Below are positions 18,861-26,952 of a stretch of 64,000 bases of DNA, one piece after another; the first letter of the stretch is position 1, and every line of letters starts with the position of its first letter. The stretch lies in contig NZ_KB889730.1 in the NCBI RefSeq assembly GCF_000372745.1, positions 186,131-250,130 of the forward strand, written 5' to 3'. Position numbers and translations under genes: made by a program. The notes under the pieces are model-generated. The model made no database searches and was not told where the DNA came from. It was given only the letters and a program-made list of their open reading frames with translations. The DNA comes from Embleya scabrispora DSM 41855 (GTDB lineage: Bacteria; Actinomycetota; Actinomycetes; Streptomycetales; Streptomycetaceae).

Positions 18861-19892
18861 TCAGCGAATGGCGATCCGGTCGAAGTGCGTCGTGGTGTGC
18901 CGCAGCGCGGCCTCCAACTCGTCGCCGGGCTTGGGCGGAGCCACGTCGTTGGCCAGGAACAGCAGGCTGACCTGCATGTGCGGCGGCTCGGCGAACCAGC
19001 GCTGCTTGCCCGCCCAGGTGAACGGCGACAACGAGCGGTTGACGGTGGCCAGGCCGGCCCGGGCGACGCCCTTGGCGCGCGGCATCACCCCGCGCACGGT
19101 CTTGGGCGCCTCCAGGCCCACACCCTGCGCGGTGCCGCCGCTGACCACCACCAGGTGCCCGTCACTGGGCGCCTTGCGCTGGCGGTAGCCGAACCGCTCG
19201 CCGCGCGCGATCCGCACCACGTCCAACACGGTGCCCCGACTGGCGAGCGCGTCGTGGTCGCCCAACCACAGGTCGGTGCCGATCCGCGGTCGGAACTCGG
19301 TGTCCGGGTGCCGCTCGCGCAGCACCGCGAGCTCGGCCGCGGTGAGGTGGCTGACGTACATCGTGCGCACCGGCAGTCGGGCCGCGCGCAGCCGCTCGAC
19401 CCAGCCCACCACCTCGGCCACCGGGTCGTATCCGTCCGGGTGGTCCAGCGGCAGGTGCAGCGAGAAGCCCTCCAGCCGCACGTCGTCCATCCCGGTGCGG
19501 AGCTTGACCAGCTCCTCCTCGGTGACCCCGTCGCGCTTCATCGTCGTCATGCACGCGACCACCACCCGGCAGCCCACCAGATCCCGGGCGGCCTGCACCG
19601 AGGAGACCGTGCGGATCGTGCGATCCGGCAGCGGGACCGCCTCCTCGCCGCGCAGGTACGGCGTGAGCACCAGGACCTTGCCGTCGAAGTGGTCCTTGAC
19701 CACCGCGGCCTCGTACGTGGTCCCCACGGCCACGGTGTCCACGCACATCCGGGCGGCCTCCGCGGCCAGCCTGGGGTTGGTGAATCCGTACCCGTTGCCC
19801 TTCATCACCGGCACCAGACCGGGGAACCTGTCGCGTAGCCCGTCCTGGTGCTTGCGCCAGCGGGCGGCATCGACGTAGAGCGTGAGCGACAT
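18861..19892 (-). CDS. Alanine-racemase-like PLP protein (fold type III)
   Basis: 343 residues. The N-terminal barrel has the PLP-lysine region as VPVMKGNGYGF with Lys31, against AVVKADAYGHG in true alanine racemases. The C-terminal domain includes GERFGYRQRKAP. The divergence around the lysine means the substrate may not be alanine. It lies 133 nt downstream of femX on the same strand, so a role in making or tuning peptidoglycan precursors is likely but inferred. The ATG at 19892 fits the start of the fold. Upstream GGAAGG is somewhat far away (about 13 nt). Confidence 0.85.
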   Translation of the reverse strand: MSLTLYVDAARWRKHQDGLRDRFPGLVPVMKGNGYGFTNPRLAAEAARMCVDTVAVGTTYEAAVVKDHFDGKVLVLTPYLRGEEAVPLPDRTIRTVSSVQAARDLVGCRVVVACMTTMKRDGVTEEELVKLRTGMDDVRLEGFSLHLPLDHPDGYDPVAEVVGWVERLRAARLPVRTMYVSHLTAAELAVLRERHPDTEFRPRIGTDLWLGDHDALASRGTVLDVVRIARGERFGYRQRKAPSDGHLVVVSGGTAQGVGLEAPKTVRGVMPRAKGVARAGLATVNRSLSPFTWAGKQRWFAEPPHMQVSLLFLANDVAPPKPGDELEAALRHTTTHFDRIAIR

Positions 19893-20025
19893 GGGCGTTT
19901 CGGGGCCTTCCGTGTGCGGGACTTGCCCTTGGGGAACGCAGGGCGGAGGCGGGGAACACACGACGTCTGCTGCGTCGCGGTGATCACGTGAACGAGCCGA
20001 CGGCACGGGTGCCGCCGGCGTCGCG

Positions 20026-21144
20026 TCAGCGGCGGGACATGTACATGTCCAGTGCCTTGTGCAGCATCTTGTTGAGCGGGAAGTCCCACTCGCCGAGATA
20101 CTCGACGGCCTGGCCGCCGGTGCCGAGCTTGAACTGGATGAGCCCGAAGAGGTGGTCGTTCTCGTCCAGGGTGTCGCTGATGCCGCGCAGGTCGTAGGCG
20201 GAGGCGCCGAGTGCGTACGCGTCCCGCAACATCCGCCACTGGATCGCGTTCGAGGGGCGCACCTCACGCTTGTGGTTGGCCGACGCGCCGTACGAGTACC
20301 AGACGTGGTCGCCCACGGTGACCATCGTGGTGGAGGCGAGCACCTCGCCCTCGTGCTTGGCCAGATACAGCCGCATGCGCTCGGGGTCCTCGGCGTTGAG
20401 CGCCTTCCACATGCCCTGGAAGTAGGCCAACGGCCGCGGGGTGAAGTGGTCGCGCACCGCGGTGACCTTGTACACCTCGTGGAAGACGGGCAGGTCGTCG
20501 TAGCCGCCCTGGACCACGTCCACGCCGGCCTTCGTGGCCTTCTTGATGTTGCGGCGCCACAGCTGGTTGAAGCCGGCGTGCACGTCGTCCAGGCTGCGCC
20601 GGACCAGCGGCACCTGGAACACGTAGCGCGGCTGCACGTCGCCGAAGCCGGCCCCGCCCGACGCGTCCTGCTGCCAACCCAGGCCGCGCAACTGCCGCTC
20701 CAGCTCGGCACCCCGGTCGTCGGTCCAGTCCGGGGTCAGATCGCGCAGCCGGTTCGCCGACTTCGCCGCGATCGCCTTCTTGATCGTGTCCGCCTCCCAG
20801 CGGGCGATCACCACCGGCGGGCCCATCTTGACCGAGAACGAGCCGCGGCTCTTGAGGTGCGCGAGCATCGGGTCGAGCCACTTGCGAAGATCGCCGTCGA
20901 ACCAGTCGATGACCGGGCCCTCCGGCATGTACGCGAGATAGCGCTTTATCTTCGGCAGTTGCCGATACAGCACGAGTGCCGCGCCCACGACGGCGCCCGA
21001 CTCGTCGATCCAACCGATGCTCTCGGATCGCCACTCACTCTTCACCGCGCCCCACGAAGGGCACTGAAGAAAGCTCACGGAGGGCCTGCCCTTTATGAAG
21101 GCGAGATGTTCCTCGGCGGTGAGCGTCCTCAGGCGCAAAGACAT
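20026..21144 (-). CDS. femX: Lipid II:glycine glycyltransferase FemX (FemABX family)
   Basis: 372 residues from the ATG at 21144, which is preceded by GAGGAG. The FemABX family consists of two GNAT-like domains. Visible marks are FLQCPSWGAVKSEW (about 24-37) near the N-terminus, YMPEGPVIDW, and the C-terminal YSYGASANHKREVRPSNAIQW and AYDLRGISDTLD. It uses glycyl-tRNA to add the first glycine to lipid II, giving the interpeptide bridge typical of LL-Dap streptomycetes. In S. coelicolor femX occupies the same place between the PBP gene and rpsF (from memory). Confidence 0.93.
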   Translation of the reverse strand: MSLRLRTLTAEEHLAFIKGRPSVSFLQCPSWGAVKSEWRSESIGWIDESGAVVGAALVLYRQLPKIKRYLAYMPEGPVIDWFDGDLRKWLDPMLAHLKSRGSFSVKMGPPVVIARWEADTIKKAIAAKSANRLRDLTPDWTDDRGAELERQLRGLGWQQDASGGAGFGDVQPRYVFQVPLVRRSLDDVHAGFNQLWRRNIKKATKAGVDVVQGGYDDLPVFHEVYKVTAVRDHFTPRPLAYFQGMWKALNAEDPERMRLYLAKHEGEVLASTTMVTVGDHVWYSYGASANHKREVRPSNAIQWRMLRDAYALGASAYDLRGISDTLDENDHLFGLIQFKLGTGGQAVEYLGEWDFPLNKMLHKALDMYMSRR

Positions 21145-21303
21145 GTAAGAGCTCCTCGGGATCGGTTCGGCCGTGACAGAGGTTACTGCGCCTTTGGGCG
21201 CTATGGATCGTGCCTGGTGACCCGAGTCGGACCGTACGAGGACGAGGCGGACCTTACCCGTCGAATCGGATGCTCTTTCCGGTCCGCGTCCGACCCCGAC
21301 CCA

Positions 21304-21351
21304 CACCCGACTCGGCCCGCCGGATTCCTGTCCGGCGGGCCGAGTCGGGTG
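21304..21351 (-). terminator. Terminator of the small membrane protein gene
   Basis: Perfect 21-bp stem (21304-21324 with 21331-21351) and 6-nt loop, 22 nt beyond the stop of the gene at 21374-21700. Confidence 0.88.
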
Positions 21352-21373
21352 CGTCGAGTGCGCGAGTGGGCGG

Positions 21374-21700
21374 TCAGTACAGTCCGCCGTGGAACATGTT
21401 CATGAACAGGGCGACGGCGGACACGCCGAGCGCGATCACCGTGACCACCCGTTCCCCCGTGGTCGCGGAGAACATCTGACTGACCAGACCGGTCACCACG
21501 CCCGCGAGCGCGGTCCACGCGCCCAGGACGTGCATGTCCTCGAAGATCGCGCAGATGCCCCCCACCAGCGCGAACAGCACCACCGTGGCGACCAGCGCGT
21601 TCTCTCGCGGGTGCGCACGACCGTCGGAGTTGAGGGTCAGTCGGGGTCGATGCGTTCCTGCGGCCGGCGCGGTTCCCGTTCGGCGGATCGTCTGTGCCAT
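21374..21700 (-). CDS. Small membrane protein of unknown function
   Basis: 108 residues. The ATG at 21700 has GGAGGTGCGTG just upstream; an upstream in-frame start at 21775 lacks such a site. A hydrophilic N-terminus of about 40 residues precedes three hydrophobic segments (ALVATVVLFALVGGICAIF, LGAWTALAGVVTGLVSQMF, VVTVIALGVSAVALFMNMF). I do not recognise the family. It is divergent from rpsF. Confidence 0.75.
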   Translation of the reverse strand: MAQTIRRTGTAPAAGTHRPRLTLNSDGRAHPRENALVATVVLFALVGGICAIFEDMHVLGAWTALAGVVTGLVSQMFSATTGERVVTVIALGVSAVALFMNMFHGGLY

Positions 21701-21783
21701 CACGCACCTCCGGCGAGTGACTACGAGGCGGACCTTTTGTCCGTATATTCCATCCCCCAGGGTGACCGGCGTCATGCTCGGAT

Positions 21784-21813
21784 TTCAAGACTGTGACCGG
21801 GTCCGGGTAGGCT
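21784..21813 (+). promoter_or_regulatory. Promoter of the rpsF operon
   Basis: TTCAAG (21784-21789), 18-nt spacer, TAGGCT (21808-21813). It would give a leader of about 125 nt before rpsF. Confidence 0.5.
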
Positions 21814-21819
21814 GTACCG

Positions 21820-21945
21820 TCCGCTGCACTCTCGGCACCCCCGTGTGTTCACATATCGGGGGCCGCCTTGGCGTGGCGGCATTACGCAAGCCCTCCTGCC
21901 ACGGAGATTCCGTGGCCGATCAGTCCACAGGAGGTGGGTGTTCAC
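21820..21945 (+). promoter_or_regulatory. Structured rpsF leader (possible S6:S18 autoregulatory element)
   Basis: The leader holds a perfect GCCACGGA...TCCGTGGC hairpin (21898-21916, 3-nt loop) and a second potential stem to its left, close to the rpsF ribosome-binding site GGAGGTGGG. Many bacteria control this operon by binding of the S6:S18 complex to the leader. I cannot confirm that consensus by eye. Confidence 0.4.
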
Positions 21946-22236
21946 ATGCGTAGCTACGAACTCATGGTCATCCTCGACGCGGACCTCGAAGAGCGCGCGG
22001 TCACGCCGCTGCTCGAGCAGTTCCTCAATGTCATCCGCAACGACGGTGGCAAGGTCGAGAAGATCGACACGTGGGGCCGTCGCCGGCTCTCGTACGAGAT
22101 CAAGAAGAAGTCCGAGGGCATCTACGCCGTCGTGGACCTGGCCGCGGAGCCCGCGACCGTCAAGGAACTCGACCGTCAGATGAACCTCAACGAGTCGGTG
22201 CTGCGGACCAAGGTCCTGCGCCCCGACCAGCGCTAG
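21946..22236 (+). CDS. rpsF: 30S ribosomal protein S6
   Basis: 96 residues, full family length, beginning [16 protein letters not shown] with the conserved [18 protein letters not shown] (about 43-60). It binds the central domain of 16S rRNA together with S18. A strong GGAGGTGGG precedes the ATG. It is the first gene of rpsF-ssb-rpsR-rplI. Confidence 0.98.
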   Translation: MRSYELMVILDADLEERAVTPLLEQFLNVIRNDGGKVEKIDTWGRRRLSYEIKKKSEGIYAVVDLAAEPATVKELDRQMNLNESVLRTKVLRPDQR

Positions 22237-22312
22237 TCCGAGCTCGCGCGCACCACCAACCGCACCGCACGTCGAAACGCAGCACTGCGCTGAAATCAGC
22301 GAAGGGGTCAGC

Positions 22313-22921
22313 ATGGCAGGCGAGACCATCATCACTGTTGTCGGAAACCTGACTGCCGACCCGGAACTGCGCTTCACGCCCAGCGGTGCCGCTGTCGCGA
22401 ACTTCACCGTGGCGTCCACGCCGCGCACGTTCGACCGTCAGACGAACGAATGGAAGGACGGCGAAGCGCTGTTCCTCCGGTGTTCGGCCTGGAAGCAACT
22501 GGCGGAGAACGTCGCGGAATCCCTCCAGCGCGGCACGGGCGTCATCGTCCAGGGCCGGCTGAAGCAGCGGTCCTACGAGACCAAAGAGGGCGAGAAGCGC
22601 ACCGTCGTGGAGCTCGAGGTCGACGAGATCGGCCCGACCCTGAAGTGGGCCACCGCCAAGATCACCAAGACCAGCCGCGGGGGCGGCGGTCAGGGTGGGT
22701 ACGGCGGCGGTCAGCAGCAGGGCGGTGGCGGTTACGGCGGCCAGCAGGGCGGCGGACAGCAGGGCGGCGGTGGCTACGGCGGCCGTCCCCAGCAGGGCGG
22801 TGGCGCACCCGCCGACGACCCGTGGGCCACTCCCGCAGGGGGCGGCCAGCAGCAGGGCGGCGGCGGCGCGGGGGGCTGGGGTCCCCCGCCGGGCGGCTAC
22901 TCGGACGAACCCCCCTTCTAG
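22313..22921 (+). CDS. ssb: Single-stranded DNA-binding protein
   Basis: 202 residues. The OB-fold spans about 1-110 ([52 protein letters not shown]). A Gly/Gln-rich flexible linker of [11 protein letters not shown]-like repeats follows, then the acidic tip DEPPF, which is the docking motif for partner proteins. It coats single-stranded DNA in replication, recombination and repair. Its place between rpsF and rpsR marks it as the essential SSB rather than a paralogue. Confidence 0.98.
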   Translation: MAGETIITVVGNLTADPELRFTPSGAAVANFTVASTPRTFDRQTNEWKDGEALFLRCSAWKQLAENVAESLQRGTGVIVQGRLKQRSYETKEGEKRTVVELEVDEIGPTLKWATAKITKTSRGGGGQGGYGGGQQQGGGGYGGQQGGGQQGGGGYGGRPQQGGGAPADDPWATPAGGGQQQGGGGAGGWGPPPGGYSDEPPF

Positions 22922-22987
22922 GCCGCAAGGCCGAGGGAACGGTTCGCACCCCGAGCTGAAGACTTCTGAAACGATCTGGAGAGCACA

Positions 22988-23224
22988 ATGGCGAAGGCGC
23001 CTGCGCGCAAGCCTAAGAAGAAGGTCTGCGTGTTCTGCAAGGAGAAGATCTCCTATGTGGACTACAAGGACACCAACCTGCTGCGGAAGTTCATCTCCGA
23101 CCGCGGGAAGATCCGCGCTCGTCGCGTGACCGGTAACTGCACGCAGCACCAGCGTGACGTCGCCGTGGCTGTCAAGAACAGCCGCGAGATGGCGCTGCTG
23201 CCGTACACCAGCACTGCTCGCTGA
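22988..23224 (+). CDS. rpsR: 30S ribosomal protein S18 (cysteine-containing form)
   Basis: 78 residues with conserved [15 protein letters not shown] and [20 protein letters not shown]. It keeps VCVFC near the N-terminus and a third cysteine in GNC, so this is the zinc-type (C+) S18 rather than the zinc-independent paralogue used under zinc starvation. It pairs with S6 in the 30S subunit. Confidence 0.98.
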   Translation: MAKAPARKPKKKVCVFCKEKISYVDYKDTNLLRKFISDRGKIRARRVTGNCTQHQRDVAVAVKNSREMALLPYTSTAR

Positions 23225-23241
23225 GAAAGGGTGATCTTGTC

Positions 23242-23688
23242 ATGAAGCTCATCCTCACCCACGAGGTGACCGGTCTCGGTGAGCCCGGCGACATCATCGA
23301 GGTCAAGGACGGCTACGGCCGCAACTACCTCATCCCGCGCGGCTACGCGATCCGCTGGAGCCGTGGCGGCGAGAAGGACGTGGCGGCCATCCGTCGCGCC
23401 CGCAAGGTCCGCGAGATCCGCACGCTCGACCAGGCCGCCGAGGTCAAGGGTCAGCTCGCGGGTCTCAAGGTGACGCTCCAGACGCGCGCCGGCGAGACGG
23501 GCCGACTCTTCGGCTCGGTCACCGTCGCGGACGTCGTGTCGGCCATCAAGGCCGCCGGCGGTCCGGACATCGACAAGCGTCGCGTCGAGATCGGTACGCC
23601 GATCAAGACCGTCGGGTCGCACCGCATCACGGTCCGCCTCCACCAGGAGGTTTCGGCCGCGCTCGACCTCGACGTCGTGCCTGCCTGA
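23242..23688 (+). CDS. rplI: 50S ribosomal protein L9
   Basis: 148 residues, full length. The N-terminal domain has [32 protein letters not shown], a connecting helix (about 40-75) and the C-terminal domain starting at [10 protein letters not shown]. It binds 23S rRNA domain V. AAAGG precedes the ATG. Last gene of the operon. Confidence 0.98.
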   Translation: MKLILTHEVTGLGEPGDIIEVKDGYGRNYLIPRGYAIRWSRGGEKDVAAIRRARKVREIRTLDQAAEVKGQLAGLKVTLQTRAGETGRLFGSVTVADVVSAIKAAGGPDIDKRRVEIGTPIKTVGSHRITVRLHQEVSAALDLDVVPA

Positions 23689-23700
23689 CCTGAAGCACCC

Positions 23701-23735
23701 GAACGGCCCGACCCCTCCCCGGGGTCGGGCCGTTC
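23701..23735 (+). terminator. Terminator of the rpsF-ssb-rpsR-rplI operon
   Basis: Perfect 15-bp stem (23701-23715 with 23721-23735), 5-nt loop, followed by GGCGTTTTC. It sits 12 nt after the rplI stop, so the genes after it need their own promoter. Confidence 0.92.
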
Positions 23736-23755
23736 GGCGTTTTCGAGTAGCCGAC

Positions 23756-23771
23756 TGAGTAGCGGTACTCA
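23756..23771 (+). promoter_or_regulatory. Operator-like dyad upstream of the four-gene accessory operon
   Basis: TGAGTA-GCGG-TACTCA, a perfect 6-4-6 inverted repeat, with another GAGTA half-site 12 nt to the left (23745-23749). It lies 75 nt before the first gene of the operon and after the rplI terminator. No regulator gene is linked. Confidence 0.55.
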
Positions 23772-23846
23772 TGTCCCGAACACCCCTGTCGCCGCAGGCT
23801 GGAGACACACGCCGGGTGGGCCGGCGGGGCAAAGGGGCGGACGGTC

Positions 23847-25391
23847 ATGGCCAGGTTCATCCGACAGTGGTTGCTGCGTGTGGTCAGCTTCGCGCTGACC
23901 GGTCTGTATCAGCTCTACCGCGTCCATCCCATCGTCTGGCGCTGGACCGCGCGCAACTATCGGCCGTGGATGCAGGGGTTCGCGCGTCGGCACGCGTGGA
24001 TGACGTGCCAGTTCGCCGCGCTCGACGTCCCCGCCTATCGCGACTTCCTGCGCCGGCATCGTTGGCGCTTCCGCTGGTTCGACCTCACCTCGTACCCGGA
24101 GACGTCCAAGGAGAACTACGTCAAGGCGTACCCCGAGGACACCCGCTGCTGGTTGGGCACGCTGGAGGTGGCCGGGACGGTCGTGGACGAGTCGTCCGGG
24201 TCCTCCGGGACGCCGCACAACTGGCTGCGTTCGCGGCGCGAACTCAAGTCGGTGCACCGCAACGTGGCGGGCTACACCTCGCTCGTCTTCCCCCGGCGGA
24301 AGTTGTTCGTGATCAACGCGTACTCGATGGGCGCGTGGGCCACCGGCACCAACACCGGGATCGCGATGGCCCGGGTGGCGATGGTCAAGAACACCGGCCC
24401 GGACATCGACAAGATCGTGGACACGCTGCGCCACTTCGGGCCGCGCTTCACCTACCTGGTCACCGCGTACCCGCCGTTCCTCAAGCACCTGCGCGACCGG
24501 CTGGACGCCGACGGCTTCGACTGGCGCCGACACGCGATGTACGGCTTCGTCGGCGGCGAGGGCATGACCGAGGCGCTGCGCGACTACCTGGAGGAGCGCT
24601 TCGTCAAGGTGCGCTCCGGCTACGGCGCCTCGGACCTGACCATCGGGATGGCCGGCGAGAGCGACGCGACGGTGTGGCTGCGCAAGCGGCTGCTGACCGA
24701 CGAGCGGCTGCGGGCGCGGCTGCTCGGCCCCGACGAGGGCCGGGTGCCGATGGTGTTCCAGTACAACCCGCTGGAGACGTACCTGGAGACCAACGCCGAG
24801 GACGAGGTGATCTGCACGATCAACTCGACTGCGGTGATGAGCCCGAAGGTGCGCTACAACATCGGCGACGAGGGCCGGTTGCTGACCTTCGAGCAGGTCG
24901 AGGAGATGATCCGGCCGGATGCCCGGGCGTGGGTCGACTGGGAGCGCGCGGCCCGGGCCGAGGGCATGCGGCTGCCGCTGCTGCTGCTGTACGGGCGCAA
25001 GGACAGCACGATCTCGTACATGGGCGCCAACATCTATCCGCAGGACGTCGAGTACGGGCTGTACCGGGACAACCCGATGGCGGCGCACCTGGAGGGGTTC
25101 TGCCTGACCGTCGACGAGTACGCCGACCTGGAGAGCAGGCCGGTGGTCAACCTGCAACTGCGGGACGGGACCTCGCCGGCCGACGTGGATCGGGACAAGC
25201 TCGCCCGGGTGTGCCGCGAGGGTGTGGTGCGCCACCTGGCCCGGGTCAGCCGGGACTTCGCCCAGTCGCTCGCCGAGGACCCGACGGCGGCCGATGTGCG
25301 GGTGCTCGTACACGACTTCGGGACCGGGCCGTTCCTGCGCGGCACCACGAAAATCAAGAACGTCTACCTCGTGGAGGGGGAGCAGCGATGA
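23847..25391 (+). CDS. PaaK-like adenylate-forming enzyme (phenylacetate-CoA ligase / F390-synthetase family)
   Basis: 514 residues. ANL-type motifs can be followed: the phosphate loop ESSGSSGTP (about 114-122), GGEGMTE, the A5 region SGYGASDL (about 257-264), the aspartate motif NIGDEGRL (about 338-345) and the C-terminal KIKNVYL lysine motif (about 502-508). Such enzymes activate a carboxylic acid as an acyl- or aryl-AMP, then pass it to CoA or another acceptor. The acid is unknown, and no carrier protein is encoded nearby. AAAGGGG lies 12 nt before the ATG. It is the first of four overlapping genes inserted between rplI and the MATE/dnaB pair. Confidence 0.85.
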   Translation: MARFIRQWLLRVVSFALTGLYQLYRVHPIVWRWTARNYRPWMQGFARRHAWMTCQFAALDVPAYRDFLRRHRWRFRWFDLTSYPETSKENYVKAYPEDTRCWLGTLEVAGTVVDESSGSSGTPHNWLRSRRELKSVHRNVAGYTSLVFPRRKLFVINAYSMGAWATGTNTGIAMARVAMVKNTGPDIDKIVDTLRHFGPRFTYLVTAYPPFLKHLRDRLDADGFDWRRHAMYGFVGGEGMTEALRDYLEERFVKVRSGYGASDLTIGMAGESDATVWLRKRLLTDERLRARLLGPDEGRVPMVFQYNPLETYLETNAEDEVICTINSTAVMSPKVRYNIGDEGRLLTFEQVEEMIRPDARAWVDWERAARAEGMRLPLLLLYGRKDSTISYMGANIYPQDVEYGLYRDNPMAAHLEGFCLTVDEYADLESRPVVNLQLRDGTSPADVDRDKLARVCREGVVRHLARVSRDFAQSLAEDPTAADVRVLVHDFGTGPFLRGTTKIKNVYLVEGEQR

Positions 25392-25843
25392 GGACCACCG
25401 ACTTCTCGGCGGCGCCGCCGCAGGCGCAGGGCGAGGCGTTGTTCATCGGGGCCACGCACTACCGGGGACCGCGCGCGCTGCTCTCACTGCTCCGGCCGTA
25501 TCTGCGGATGGTACGCACGATGAAGCGGATGGACGGCTATCGCTGGCACAAGGTGTACCGGCAGGGGCCGTTCACGCTCGGCACGATCGCGGTGTTCGCC
25601 GATCGGGACGCGCTGCTGCGGTTCGCCCGCTCCAAGGCGCACCGCGACCTGATGTGCTGGATGACCGATCACGGCGACCGCAACGGCACGGCCGGGTTCA
25701 TCCGGCTCTTCGACGCGCAGCCGAACGGCTACAGCAACGGAGCGTGGCGGGCCGAGGGCAACGAGATGGCGCACATCGAGGAGTTCACCCCGATCGGGTC
25801 CGAGGACAGCGGCGCGCCGGTGCACCGGAAGGCGAAGTCGTGA
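25388..25843 (+). CDS. Small protein with probable alpha/beta-barrel (monooxygenase-like) fold
   Basis: 151 residues. The ATG at 25388 overlaps the upstream stop (ATGA), so translation is coupled. The middle (FTLGTIAVFADRDALLRFARSKAHRDLMCWM, about 58-88) has the strand-helix pattern of dimeric alpha/beta-barrel proteins of the antibiotic-monooxygenase or DUF4188-like kind. I cannot assign a family firmly. It could be a cofactor-free oxygenase, a cyclase or an accessory subunit for its neighbours. Confidence 0.65.
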   Translation: MRTTDFSAAPPQAQGEALFIGATHYRGPRALLSLLRPYLRMVRTMKRMDGYRWHKVYRQGPFTLGTIAVFADRDALLRFARSKAHRDLMCWMTDHGDRNGTAGFIRLFDAQPNGYSNGAWRAEGNEMAHIEEFTPIGSEDSGAPVHRKAKS

Positions 25844-26952
25844 CGCTCACCGTGGAGCGGGTCGCCTCCCGGGGCGCGTTGCGCGACTTCTGCGAACTCC
25901 CGTTGCGACTGCACCCGAAGGACCGCTACGTGCCGGTGCTGCACGGGCAGGTGTGGCAGTGGCAACGGGCCGGGATCGAGTTGTATGTGGTGCGCGATCG
26001 GGCCGGGCGGGCGGTGGGCCGGACCTGTCTGCACACCGACGGGCGCTTCGACGCCAAGCTGCGCGGCCGGCACCAGTTGTTCGGCCTCACCGAGTTCGCC
26101 GACGACCCGGCGGTGTTCGCGACCCTGATGGAGCTGATGGAGCGGCGAGCCGCGCGGGCCGGTCGCAAAACCCTGTTCGGGCCGGTCGCGCTGCTGCCGA
26201 ACCAGACCGGCGGGGTGATCACCTCCGGGTTCACCGAGCGCGGCTTCGTGGACTCGGCGTGGAATCCGGCGCGCTATCCGGAGACCTACGAACGAGCCGG
26301 GTTCGCCCGCCGGTTCTCCGCGTCCACCTGGATCTGCCCGGACCTGCGCGAGCGCACCGACGATCCGGACACGACATATGTGTTCGACGACGCGCGGATC
26401 GCCGCCGAGAAGTTGGTGATCCGGCGCGGGTCGCGTCGCCGGTTGGCCGAGCAACTGCCGATCCTGCACACGATGTTGAATGCGAGTTTCGGGCAGCTCG
26501 GCTACTACACGCCGATCGAGCTCGACGAACTGCGGGCGCAGACCGACGGGTTGGCCCATCTTCTGGACGAGTCGCTGCTGCTGTGGCTGGAGCGGGCGGG
26601 CGAGCCGATCGCGTTCACCCTCGCCGTGCCGGACATCTCGGAGTTCCTCATTCGGATCGGCGGGGACCTGCACCTGGGCAACCAGCTTCGGCTGTTGGCC
26701 ACGCGCGGGCGCTATCGCCGGGAGGCGGTGCTGATCATCAAGGGCACGGTGCCGGCGGCGCAGGGGCGCGGCTATCTGACGTTGTTGGCGCGCGAGCAGT
26801 ATCGCGCGCTGCGGGCGGGCGGCTACGACGCGTTGCGCAGCACGTGGGTGGAGGACGACAACAAGGCATCGGCCGCGCAATACCGCCGGATCGGCGGCCG
26901 GGAGCTGCACGGGCACACGTTCTACCAGCGAACGGTGGGGATCGACGGATGA
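25840..26952 (+). CDS. GNAT-superfamily acyltransferase-like protein
   Basis: 370 residues from the GTG at 25840, which overlaps the previous stop (GTGA). The C-terminal part has a GNAT-type acyl-CoA loop, GTVPAAQGRGYLTLLAREQY (about 303-322), followed by WVEDDNKASAAQYRRIGG. The N-terminal half (GPVALLPNQTGGVITSGF and others) resembles the double-GNAT arrangement of FemAB or hypothetical N-acyltransferases. It may transfer the group activated by the first enzyme. That is inferred from context only. Confidence 0.72.
   Translation: MTLTVERVASRGALRDFCELPLRLHPKDRYVPVLHGQVWQWQRAGIELYVVRDRAGRAVGRTCLHTDGRFDAKLRGRHQLFGLTEFADDPAVFATLMELMERRAARAGRKTLFGPVALLPNQTGGVITSGFTERGFVDSAWNPARYPETYERAGFARRFSASTWICPDLRERTDDPDTTYVFDDARIAAEKLVIRRGSRRRLAEQLPILHTMLNASFGQLGYYTPIELDELRAQTDGLAHLLDESLLLWLERAGEPIAFTLAVPDISEFLIRIGGDLHLGNQLRLLATRGRYRREAVLIIKGTVPAAQGRGYLTLLAREQYRALRAGGYDALRSTWVEDDNKASAAQYRRIGGRELHGHTFYQRTVGIDG

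Noticed and set aside
19980-19993. parS-like GTGATCACGTGAAC
   Set aside because: Three differences from the 14-bp palindrome, and one arm is broken.
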